Assembly (NCBI GenBank): GCA_021808185.1
Contig: JAKBCB010000202.1
Span: forward strand, 1-6,772
Length of the DNA stretch: 6,772 nt
From: Pseudomonadota bacterium
GTDB taxonomy: Bacteria > Pseudomonadota > Alphaproteobacteria > Acetobacterales > Acetobacteraceae
Direction: 5' to 3'
Part shown: positions 1 through 5,549 of the stretch, one piece after another
Position numbering within the stretch: the first letter of the stretch is position 1
Layout of the letters: every line of letters starts with the position of its first letter
Translations under genes and position numbers: made by a program
The notes under the pieces: model-generated
Databases searched by the model: none
The model's input: only the letters and a program-made list of their open reading frames with translations
Told to the model about the DNA's origin: nothing

Positions 1-1
1 G

Positions 2-700
2 CGCCGGGGGCTTGCCAGCGCCAACGCGGTGTTCGGCAACCAGGCCTCGGTGCTCGTCGGCGATTTCCTGTTCGCGCGCGCCTTCCAGTTGATGGTGGCG
101 GATGGCTCGCTGCGGGTGATGGAAATCCTCTCGGCGGCGGCGGCGACCATCGCCGAGGGCGAAGTGCTGCAACTGGTCACGCAGAACGACCTCGCCACGC
201 CGGAAGACCGCTATCTTGAGGTGGTGCGCGGCAAGACCGCCGCCCTGTTCGCCGCCGCCTGCGAGGTCGGGCCGGTGATCGCCGGGCGGCCGCTGGCCGA
301 GCAGCAGGCGCTGCGCGAGTACGGCATGAATCTCGGCATCGCGTTTCAACTGGTGGACGACGCGCTCGACTACGCCGCGGATCAGGCGACGCTGGGCAAG
401 ACGGTGGGCGACGATTTTCGCGAAGGCAAGATCACCCTGCCGGTGCTGGCCGCCTACGCCGCCGGGGATGCCACGGAGCGGGGGTTCTGGCACCGCACGA
501 TCGAGGCCAGCGAGCAGACCGAGGCCGATCTGGACGAAGCGTTGCGCCTGATGGCGGCGCACGGCGCCATCGCCACCACGCTGGACCGCGCCGCCGATTT
601 CGCCGCGATGGCGAAACAGCGCCTCGCCCTGTTCCCGGACAGCCGGCTGCGCCGCTCGCTGGAAGCCGTGGCGGACTATACGGTCAGCCGGGTTCGCTAG
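2..700 (+). CDS. ispB: Polyprenyl (octaprenyl-type) diphosphate synthase, 5'-truncated
   Basis: This is the C-terminal 232 residues of a trans-isoprenyl diphosphate synthase; the gene begins upstream of the window. The family condenses isopentenyl diphosphate units onto an allylic primer to make the C40-C50 side chain of ubiquinone or menaquinone in the cytoplasm. The frame is open from base 2 and starts just after the first Asp-rich motif: RRG, then ANAVFGNQASVLVGDFLF, a hallmark block of IspB-type enzymes. The second Asp-rich motif, which binds Mg2+-diphosphate, is intact as DDALD (bases 356-370) within FQLVDDALDY. It is followed by the conserved GKTVGDDFREGKITLPV block. The C-terminus (ADYTVSR) also fits IspB, and the TAG stop is at 698-700. 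A GTG at 29 is an internal valine codon and not a credible start. Product chain length cannot be read from this part, so octaprenyl versus decaprenyl remains open. Confidence 0.93.
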   Translation, partial: RRGLASANAVFGNQASVLVGDFLFARAFQLMVADGSLRVMEILSAAAATIAEGEVLQLVTQNDLATPEDRYLEVVRGKTAALFAAACEVGPVIAGRPLAEQQALREYGMNLGIAFQLVDDALDYAADQATLGKTVGDDFREGKITLPVLAAYAAGDATERGFWHRTIEASEQTEADLDEALRLMAAHGAIATTLDRAADFAAMAKQRLALFPDSRLRRSLEAVADYTVSRVR

Positions 701-711
701 CACCGGCCGGC

Positions 712-740
712 TTGAAGCGGACAATACGGACGAACATATT
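712..740 (+). promoter_or_regulatory. Predicted sigma70-type promoter of the TetR-family gene
   Basis: A TTGAAG -35 box (712-717) and a CATATT -10 box (735-740) are separated by 17 bases; each matches 4 of 6 consensus positions. Transcription would begin about base 747, which is the ATG of the regulator. The predicted -10 box lies inside the palindrome at 722-741, so a bound repressor would block RNA polymerase. The exporter gene has a matching arrangement (TTGATG, then CATATT), which supports this reading. This is a pattern call only. Confidence 0.5.
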
Positions 741-741
741 G
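722..741. promoter_or_regulatory. Predicted TetR-family operator 1 (autoregulatory)
   Basis: CAATACGGACGAACATATTG is an imperfect palindrome: 14 of 20 bases are self-complementary, with perfect CAATA/TATTG outer arms. It ends 5 bases before the regulator ATG. It matches the element at 1389-1408 in 16 of 20 positions in either orientation. TetR-family dimers typically bind such palindromes over their own promoters, so this is inferred to be the autoregulatory operator of the adjacent regulator. Confidence 0.65.
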
Positions 742-746
742 GCCGC

Positions 747-1328
747 ATGGCCAAACCGTCCAACCGCGAGAAAATCCTGACCGAAGGCTTGCGCGTGGTG
801 CACGAGCACGGCTTCGCCGGCGCCAGCGTGCGCGACATCGTGCACGCCGCCGGCGTGCCGCAGGGTTCGTTCACCAACCATTTCGCCTCGAAGGAGGCGT
901 TCGGCCTGGAGGTGCTGGATCTGTACGCCAGCCGTGGCCGCGCGGTGATGGGCGCCACGCTGCGCGATGAGGCGCTGGCGCCGTTGCAGCGGCTGCGCGC
1001 CTATATCGACGCCCGCCGCGACCGCCTGACCCAGACCGGCATCCGCAACGGCTGCCTGTACGGCAACTTTCTGGCCGAGGCGAACGAGCACGGCGAGGCG
1101 ATCCGCCGCCGCGTGGCCGAGATTTTCGCCGAGACGCGCGAGGCGGTCGCCGCCTGCCTGCGCGCGGCGGTGCAGGCGGGCGAGGTGCCGGGCAGCCTGG
1201 ACTGCAACGAGGTGGCCGGGTTCGTGGTGTCCTCGTTGCAGGGCGCGATCCTGGTGGCAAAGGCGGAGGGCAGTGCCGCGCCGATCGACCGATTCGAAAA
1301 CATCCTGTTCAGTCGTGTGCTGCGTTGA
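747..1328 (+). CDS. TetR/AcrR-family transcriptional repressor, NemR-like sensor region
   Basis: This 193-residue protein has normal TetR-family length and is an all-helical dimeric repressor. The N-terminal DNA-binding domain covers about residues 8-55, with the helix-turn-helix near residues 28-47 (SVRDIVHAAGVPQGSFTNHF) followed by SKEAF. The C-terminal ligand domain carries GCLYGNFLAE at 102-111 and QGAILVAKAE at 165-174, as in the subgroup that includes E. coli NemR. Cys103 and Lys172 are 69 residues apart, the same distance as the Cys106-Lys175 pair reported for NemR. Two further cysteines occur at 137 and 153. The ATG at 747 fits family N-termini but has no Shine-Dalgarno sequence, and it coincides with the predicted transcription start. 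The gene precedes the MFS exporter on the same strand, and both have the same palindromic site upstream, so it probably represses itself and the pump. The inducer is unknown; an electrophile or oxidant is an inference. Confidence 0.92.
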   Translation: MAKPSNREKILTEGLRVVHEHGFAGASVRDIVHAAGVPQGSFTNHFASKEAFGLEVLDLYASRGRAVMGATLRDEALAPLQRLRAYIDARRDRLTQTGIRNGCLYGNFLAEANEHGEAIRRRVAEIFAETREAVAACLRAAVQAGEVPGSLDCNEVAGFVVSSLQGAILVAKAEGSAAPIDRFENILFSRVLR

Positions 1329-1347
1329 GGCGTGTGCTGCGCTGAGG
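1314..1347 (+). repeat. 17-bp tandem duplication spanning the regulator stop codon
   Basis: Two adjacent 17-base copies, 1314-1330 and 1331-1347, match at 16 of 17 positions (T1325 versus C1342). The first copy encodes the last residues (RVLR) and the TGA stop of the TetR-family gene; the second lies entirely in the noncoding gap. It looks like a recent slippage duplication. The protein is unaffected because the stop is in the first copy. Confidence 0.8.
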
Positions 1348-1379
1348 CGCGCGGTGGGCGAAAACCCGCGTGAGCCGGG

Positions 1380-1407
1380 TTGATGATTTAATACGTACGT
1401 CCATATT
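1380..1407 (+). promoter_or_regulatory. Predicted sigma70-type promoter of the MFS exporter gene
   Basis: TTGATG (1380-1385) and CATATT (1402-1407) are separated by 16 bases and mirror the promoter predicted for the upstream regulator. The implied start near 1414 leaves a leader of about 40 bases before the exporter ATG. The -10 box is inside the palindrome at 1389-1408. The rest of the 126-base gap (1329-1454) holds the 17-bp duplication and the leader. I see no convincing terminator for the regulator gene there, so readthrough into the exporter is also possible. Confidence 0.45.
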
Positions 1408-1408
1408 G
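1389..1408. promoter_or_regulatory. Predicted TetR-family operator 2 (exporter promoter)
   Basis: TAATACGTACGTCCATATTG is an imperfect palindrome, 14 of 20 self-complementary. It agrees with operator 1 at 16 of 20 positions in the direct orientation and 16 of 20 in the reverse. Both copies have CATATT starting at the same offset, 13 bases into the site. A/T-rich arms of this kind stand out in such G+C-rich DNA. It lies 46 bases before the exporter start and would let the neighbouring TetR-family protein control the pump. Confidence 0.65.
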
Positions 1409-1454
1409 CTCCCGACGCGGCGCTTGTTGCACCGCACAGCCGAAAGGAGCGTCC

Positions 1455-2900
1455 ATGCAGCGCCATCTCGTCCGGGTCGATACCGCGCCCGACCCGAACC
1501 GCTGGGCCGCCCTCGTCGTGCTGCTGACCGGGGCGTTCCTGGCACCGCTCGACTTCTTCATCGTCAATGTCGCCATGCCGTCGATCCGCGCCGGCCTGCA
1601 TGCCTCGCCGGCCGAGGTGCAACTGGTGATCTCCGGCTATGCCGTGGTGTACGCGGTGCTGCTCATTACCGGCGGGCGGCTGGGCGATATTTTCGGACGC
1701 AAGACCGTCTTCCTGGCCGGACTCGCGGGCTTCGCCCTGGCCTCGGCGTTCTGCGGGCTGGCGTGGTCGCCGACGACGCTGATCCTCGCACGGCTGCTCC
1801 AGGCGCTGACGGCGGCGGCGATGGCGCCGCAGGCGCTCGCTTCGGTGCACGCGCTGTTCCCGCCGCGTGAGCGGGCGCGGGCGCTAAGCATCTATGGCAT
1901 CACCATCGGCCTGTCCTCGGCGGTGGGCCAGTTGCTCGGCGGCGCGCTGGTGGGCGCCGACCTCGATGGGCTGGGCTGGCGGCTGATCTTCCTCATCAAC
2001 CTGCCGATCTCCCTCGTCGCCTTCGTGGCCGCGTTTCCGCTGGTGCGGCAGACGCGCGGCCAGCATCGGCCGCGCCTGGATATCGGCGGCGTGCTGCTGT
2101 CGAGCCTCGCGCTCACCGCCTTCGTGCTGCCGCTGGTCGAGGGGCGGGAGCAGGGTTGGCCCTGGTGGACGGTGGCGATGCTGCTGAGCACGCCGATCCT
2201 GCTCGAGGCGTTCCGCCGCTACGAGATCCGTCTGGCCAAGGTGGGCGGCGACCCGCTGATCGCCATGGACGCGCTGCAATCCAAGGGGCTGCTGCGCGGC
2301 CTGGGGGCCATCACGACGCTGTATGCGATGGCGGCGTTCTTCCTGACCTATTCGATCTATCTGCAAAGCGGACTCGGCTTCACCGCGTTCCAGGCCGGGC
2401 TTGCGATCCTGCCGTTCTCCGCCGGCTTCCTGGCCGGTTCCACGTTCAGCCCGCGCATCGCCGGCTGGCTGGGCAGCGCCGCGCCGTCGCTGGGGTTCTG
2501 TTTCTCCGCCTCGGGGCTGCTGGCCACCGCCGGTCTGGCCACGTGGTTTGGCGGCGCGGCGCCTCCCTGGCCGCTGCTGGGGCCGGCGCTGGTGCTGATC
2601 GGCCTCGGCATGGGCACGACGATGCCGACCATGGTGCGCGTGATCGTGGAGCGCGTGGAGCCGCACCGGGCCGGGCTGGTGGGCGGCATGGTGAACTCGA
2701 CGCTCCAGGTCAGCGCGGCGCTCGGCGTGGCCGTGCTGGGCGGGGTGTTCTTCGCCAAGCTCGGCACCGCGACCGGATCTGTCGCGATCAGCCACGCCTT
2801 CGCCGCCACACTCATCGGCGTGGCGGCATGCCACACGGCGGGCGCGCTGATGGCCGCCGGCCTCGGGCAGCGCCGGGTGGTGTGCGCGGCGGCACCGTAG
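1455..2900 (+). CDS. MFS exporter, DHA2 (EmrB/QacA-like, about 14 TM) family
   Basis: This 481-residue inner-membrane protein is a proton-coupled drug or metabolite antiporter of the DHA2 branch. The first membrane helix (about residues 17-40) carries the LDFFIVNVAMP motif at 32-42, the DHA2 D1-type signature. Motif A is GGRLGDIFGRK at 73-83, in the loop between helices 2 and 3. The antiporter motif C region is degenerate, GLSSAVGQLLGG at 152-163, with Gln in place of the usual Pro. Hydrophobic segments continue to the C-terminus, consistent with 12-14 helices. The ATG at 1455 is supported by a good Shine-Dalgarno sequence, AAAGGAG at 1443-1449, five bases before it. It follows the TetR-family regulator and has its own predicted promoter overlapped by operator 2, so expression is probably induced when the regulator binds its signal. 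No periplasmic adaptor (EmrA-like) gene is present here. The substrate cannot be deduced. Confidence 0.93.
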   Translation: MQRHLVRVDTAPDPNRWAALVVLLTGAFLAPLDFFIVNVAMPSIRAGLHASPAEVQLVISGYAVVYAVLLITGGRLGDIFGRKTVFLAGLAGFALASAFCGLAWSPTTLILARLLQALTAAAMAPQALASVHALFPPRERARALSIYGITIGLSSAVGQLLGGALVGADLDGLGWRLIFLINLPISLVAFVAAFPLVRQTRGQHRPRLDIGGVLLSSLALTAFVLPLVEGREQGWPWWTVAMLLSTPILLEAFRRYEIRLAKVGGDPLIAMDALQSKGLLRGLGAITTLYAMAAFFLTYSIYLQSGLGFTAFQAGLAILPFSAGFLAGSTFSPRIAGWLGSAAPSLGFCFSASGLLATAGLATWFGGAAPPWPLLGPALVLIGLGMGTTMPTMVRVIVERVEPHRAGLVGGMVNSTLQVSAALGVAVLGGVFFAKLGTATGSVAISHAFAATLIGVAACHTAGALMAAGLGQRRVVCAAAP

Positions 2901-2918
2901 CGCCCAGGCTACGGCGCC
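2891..2918. terminator. Candidate bidirectional hairpin terminator between convergent genes
   Basis: The arms CCGTAGC (2895-2901) and GCTACGG (2908-2914) pair perfectly around a 6-base loop. The stem extends by three more pairs (GGC with GCC) beyond one A-C mismatch. It overlaps the exporter stop codon (2898-2900) and lies in the 22-base gap before the stop of the leftward hydrolase gene, where both transcripts would end. No T-tract follows on either strand, so it is not a canonical intrinsic terminator. It may act as an RNA 3'-end stabiliser or roadblock. Confidence 0.5.
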
Positions 2919-2922
2919 CCGG

Positions 2923-4041
2923 CTACAGGGCCGCGTACACCGCCGCGGTCAGACGCTGCCGGCGAACGTCCATACCGTCCAGGAAATCGCGCATGTGGTT
3001 GGTCACGTACGCGAAGCCGAGGCGGGCGTCGGGATCGGCGAAGGCCACCGCGCCGCCCCAGCCGCTGTGGCCGAAGCTTCTGGCCGAGGCGCGCGGCCCG
3101 TAGTTGGCGGCGTCGTCCAGCCGGAACCCGGCGCCCCAAGCCGTCGGCAACTGGAAGCCCGCATCCTCGCCACGAAACCGCTCGGCGGTGGCGGCGGCAA
3201 GCCCGGCGGGCGAGATCAGCGAGCCGCCGCCCCGCGCGAGCGTGCCGTAGATCGTCGCCAGCGCCCGTGCGTTCGCATGGCCGTTGCCGCCCGGCACCTC
3301 GGCCGCGCGCCAGGCGCGATGGTTCGGCGCATCGGCGCGCGGCGTCGGGTTGCGGGCCCCTTGCCCGTAGGCGCCCTCGCGCAATTTCTCCATGCCGGCA
3401 TCCACCAGCGGGCCGGGCACGATCTCGGCTGCCAGCGCGTCCTCGTTCTCCGGCAGGCCGACATGGAACGCCACGCCCAGCGGCCCCGCGATGTTCTGGG
3501 CGATGAACGCGCCAACCGAGCCGCCGGTGACACGCCGGATCGGCTCGCCCGCCAGATGGCCGTAGCTGAGCATGTGATAGACGCAGCGGCTGCCCGGCTC
3601 CCACAGCGGCGCCTGCGCGGCCAGCGCCGCGACATACGGGGTCCAGGCGAGCAACTCGGCCTCGGTGATCGGCGCCGCCGTGCCGTTCAACCCCGCGCGA
3701 TGGGACATCACCAGATCGAGCGGGATGCTGTCCTTGCCGTTGGCGGCGAATTCCGGCCAGACAGAGGCGATAGGGGCAGCGTAGTCGAGCTTGCCCTGCT
3801 CCACCAGCATCGCCACCGCCAGCGCCACGACGCCCTTGGTGGCGGACCAGACATTGACCAGCGTGTCGCGCCGCCACGGCCGCGTGCGCGCGGCGTCCGC
3901 ATGGCCGCCCCACAGATCCGCCACCACGCGGCCATCGACCACGGCGCAGACCGCCGCGCCATGGTCGATCCCGTCGGCAAAGCAGGAGGCCAACGCCTCC
4001 CGCACGCCTTCGAAACGCGGATCGGCGGTGCCGGAGATCAC
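2923..4041 (-). CDS. Beta-lactamase-fold serine hydrolase (class C / EstB-like esterase family)
   Basis: This 372-residue protein belongs to the serine beta-lactamase-like superfamily, which covers class C beta-lactamases, DD-peptidases and EstB-type esterases. The catalytic tetrad SATK gives Ser66 as nucleophile and Lys69 as base, inside VWSATKG. The second motif appears as Tyr155 in VYHMLSYGHLAGE, and the third as GHSGWGG near 324-330 in place of the lactamase KTG, the usual esterase-like form. HRAGL and WEPG also match the family. No signal peptide is visible, so it is probably cytoplasmic, which favours an esterase or amidase over cell-wall or antibiotic action. The start is uncertain. 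The GTG at 4041 gives a family-like N-terminus (ISGTADPRFEGVREA). A TTG at 4053 would overlap the aminotransferase TGA and add four residues. Neither has a clear Shine-Dalgarno sequence, and translation is probably coupled to the aminotransferase. The substrate is unknown. Confidence 0.9.
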   Translation of the reverse strand: MISGTADPRFEGVREALASCFADGIDHGAAVCAVVDGRVVADLWGGHADAARTRPWRRDTLVNVWSATKGVVALAVAMLVEQGKLDYAAPIASVWPEFAANGKDSIPLDLVMSHRAGLNGTAAPITEAELLAWTPYVAALAAQAPLWEPGSRCVYHMLSYGHLAGEPIRRVTGGSVGAFIAQNIAGPLGVAFHVGLPENEDALAAEIVPGPLVDAGMEKLREGAYGQGARNPTPRADAPNHRAWRAAEVPGGNGHANARALATIYGTLARGGGSLISPAGLAAATAERFRGEDAGFQLPTAWGAGFRLDDAANYGPRASARSFGHSGWGGAVAFADPDARLGFAYVTNHMRDFLDGMDVRRQRLTAAVYAAL

Positions 4042-4049
4042 GGTGCCGC

Positions 4050-5450
4050 TCAACCGACGACCGTGATCTTCTCCCGCCGCAACTGCACCGCCAGTTCGTC
4101 GAGCGCCTTCACCGTGCCGTCGATGAACTCGTCCACCTCGGCCTCGGTGACGATCAGCGGCGGGCAGAAGCCGAGCAGGTCGTTGACCATCGCCCGGCCG
4201 ATGACGCCGTTGGCCTCCATCAGCTTGGCCGCGCGCGCGCCGATCTTCTGCCCCGGCTCGAAGTTTTTGTGCGCGGCCTTGTCGGCCACCAGTTCCACGC
4301 CCGCGATCAGACCCAGGCCGCGCACCTCGCCCACCAGCTCGTGCTCGCCGAGGCGGCGGCGCAGCTCGTTCTGCATGTACGGGCCGACCTGGCGGACATG
4401 CGTGCCGATATCCGTCTCGTCGTAGATCTTCAGCGTCTCCACCGCGACCGCGGCCGGGACCGGATGGCCGGAATAGGTGAAGCCGGTGCCGAAGGTGCCG
4501 ATCTTGTGGGATTCGTCGGCAAGGCCCTGGAACACGCGCTCGTTGACCATCACCGCGCTGATCGGCAGGTACGAGGAGGATAGCGCCTTGGCGCAGGTCA
4601 GGATGTCCGGCTGCAAGCCCATGGTCTGGCTGCCCCAATAGTTGCCGGTGCGCCAGAAGCCGCAGATCACCTCGTCGGCGACCAGCAGCACGTCGTATTT
4701 CTTCAGGACCGCCTGGATCTTCTCGTAATAGGTGCGCGGCGGCACGATCACGCCGCCGGCGCCCAGTACCGGCTCGGCCCACATCGCGGCCACCGTGTCC
4801 GGGTCTTCCGCCAGGATCAGCTTTTCCAGTTCGTCGGCGCAGCGCGTGGCGAAGGCTTCCTCGCTCTCGCCGGACTCGGCCATGTGGTAGTGGTGCGGCG
4901 TCATCGTGTGGATGAAGCCGGGCAGCGGCACATCGAAGCTGCGGTGGTTGACCGGCAGGCCGGTCAGGCTGGCCGAGGCGACGGTGATGCCGTGATAGCC
5001 CTTCACCCGCCCGATCAGCTTTTTCTTCTTGGTCCGGCCGAGCGCGTTGTTGAAGTACCAGACCATCTTGATCGCGGTGTCGTTCGCCTCGGACCCCGAA
5101 TTGGCGAAGAACACCTTGCTCATCGGCACCGGCGCGCGCTGGATCAGCATTTCCGCCAGGTCGATCATCGGCTCGTGCGATTTCGCCGCGAACGAATGGT
5201 AAAACGGCAGCGTGCGCATCTGCTTGACCGCCGCCTGCACCAGCCGCTCGTTGGAGAAGCCGAGCGAGGCGCACCACAGGCCGGCCAGCGCGTCGATGTA
5301 TTTCTTGCCCTGGTCGTCCCAGACATGCACGCCCTCGCCACGGGCGATCACCACGGGGCCGACCTCCAGATGCGTCCGCAGATCGGTATAGGGGTGCAGC
5401 GCGTTGGCGATGTCGCGCGCGGCATTGGAATTGGCGCGGGGCGGGGTCAT
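4050..5450 (-). CDS. Class III PLP-dependent aminotransferase (omega / (S)-amine transaminase-like)
   Basis: This 466-residue cytoplasmic fold-type I enzyme should move an amino group between an amine or omega-amino acid and a keto acid such as pyruvate. The cofactor site is complete. NSGSEAND (117-124) binds the PLP phosphate and YHG (152-154) stacks on the ring. Asp259 in VADEVICGFWRTG contacts the pyridine nitrogen, and Lys288 in PDILTCAKALSSSYLP forms the Schiff base. Thr325 in GFTYSGHP completes the phosphate cup across the dimer. GLWCASLGF near 57-65 and LPFYHSF at 81-87 resemble the substrate pockets of putrescine-, beta-alanine- and amine-pyruvate transaminases. The ATG at 5450 has an upstream AAGGAA Shine-Dalgarno sequence about 9 bases away; the open frame continues far upstream but lies antisense to the molybdoenzyme gene. 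The serine hydrolase gene follows directly, suggesting an operon. The exact amine substrate cannot be determined, and the generic label aspartate aminotransferase family would not imply aspartate as substrate. Confidence 0.94.
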   Translation of the reverse strand: MTPPRANSNAARDIANALHPYTDLRTHLEVGPVVIARGEGVHVWDDQGKKYIDALAGLWCASLGFSNERLVQAAVKQMRTLPFYHSFAAKSHEPMIDLAEMLIQRAPVPMSKVFFANSGSEANDTAIKMVWYFNNALGRTKKKKLIGRVKGYHGITVASASLTGLPVNHRSFDVPLPGFIHTMTPHHYHMAESGESEEAFATRCADELEKLILAEDPDTVAAMWAEPVLGAGGVIVPPRTYYEKIQAVLKKYDVLLVADEVICGFWRTGNYWGSQTMGLQPDILTCAKALSSSYLPISAVMVNERVFQGLADESHKIGTFGTGFTYSGHPVPAAVAVETLKIYDETDIGTHVRQVGPYMQNELRRRLGEHELVGEVRGLGLIAGVELVADKAAHKNFEPGQKIGARAAKLMEANGVIGRAMVNDLLGFCPPLIVTEAEVDEFIDGTVKALDELAVQLRREKITVVG

Positions 5451-5549
5451 GGGGACGCTTCCTTCAGCGGGGGCACACGCGCCATAGTAAGCAGGGTACG
5501 GCGCGGCTAGGAACCCCGCTTGCGCCACAGTGTTCGAGAGGCTTTCCCC
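5451..5549. promoter_or_regulatory. Divergent intergenic region between aminotransferase and molybdoenzyme genes
   Basis: These 99 bases should hold the start signals of two divergent genes. The leftward aminotransferase has an AAGGAA ribosome site next to its ATG. The rightward gene has GAGAGG (5536-5541), eight bases before its ATG. For the leftward gene a possible -10 box is TACTAT on the minus strand (about 5485-5490), with only a poor TTCCTA -35 match 18 bases upstream. No convincing promoter is visible for the rightward gene. The operator-like palindrome seen upstream of the TetR and MFS genes does not occur here. Confidence 0.4.

Noticed and set aside
686..712. AGCCGG/CCGGCT inverted repeat around the ispB stop codon
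   Set aside because: The stem is only 6 bp with a 15-base loop and no T-tract, and it runs into the predicted -35 box of the next gene. It is too weak to call as a terminator.
1350..1377. Possible hairpin GCG..GGG/CCCGCG downstream of the TetR gene
   Set aside because: The stem needs a bulge, is only about six pairs, and has no T-tract.
684..1850. Long open frame on the minus strand across the TetR and MFS genes
   Set aside because: It is antisense to two well-recognised genes, has an Arg/Gln/His-rich low-complexity composition typical of shadow frames in G+C-rich DNA, and shows no family motif.
2995..4425. 476-residue open frame on the plus strand
   Set aside because: It runs antisense through the serine hydrolase and part of the aminotransferase, and has no recognisable motif.
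4054..5277. Upstream extension of the hydrolase frame on the minus strand, inside the aminotransferase gene
   Set aside because: The composition is typical of a shadow frame, and the hydrolase family N-terminus begins near 4041. The aminotransferase on the same strand is clearly the real gene there.
5478..5505. Inverted repeat CGCGCC/GGCGCG with a 16-base spacer in the divergent intergenic region
   Set aside because: Six-base G+C-only arms are common by chance in this composition, and nothing else supports an operator.
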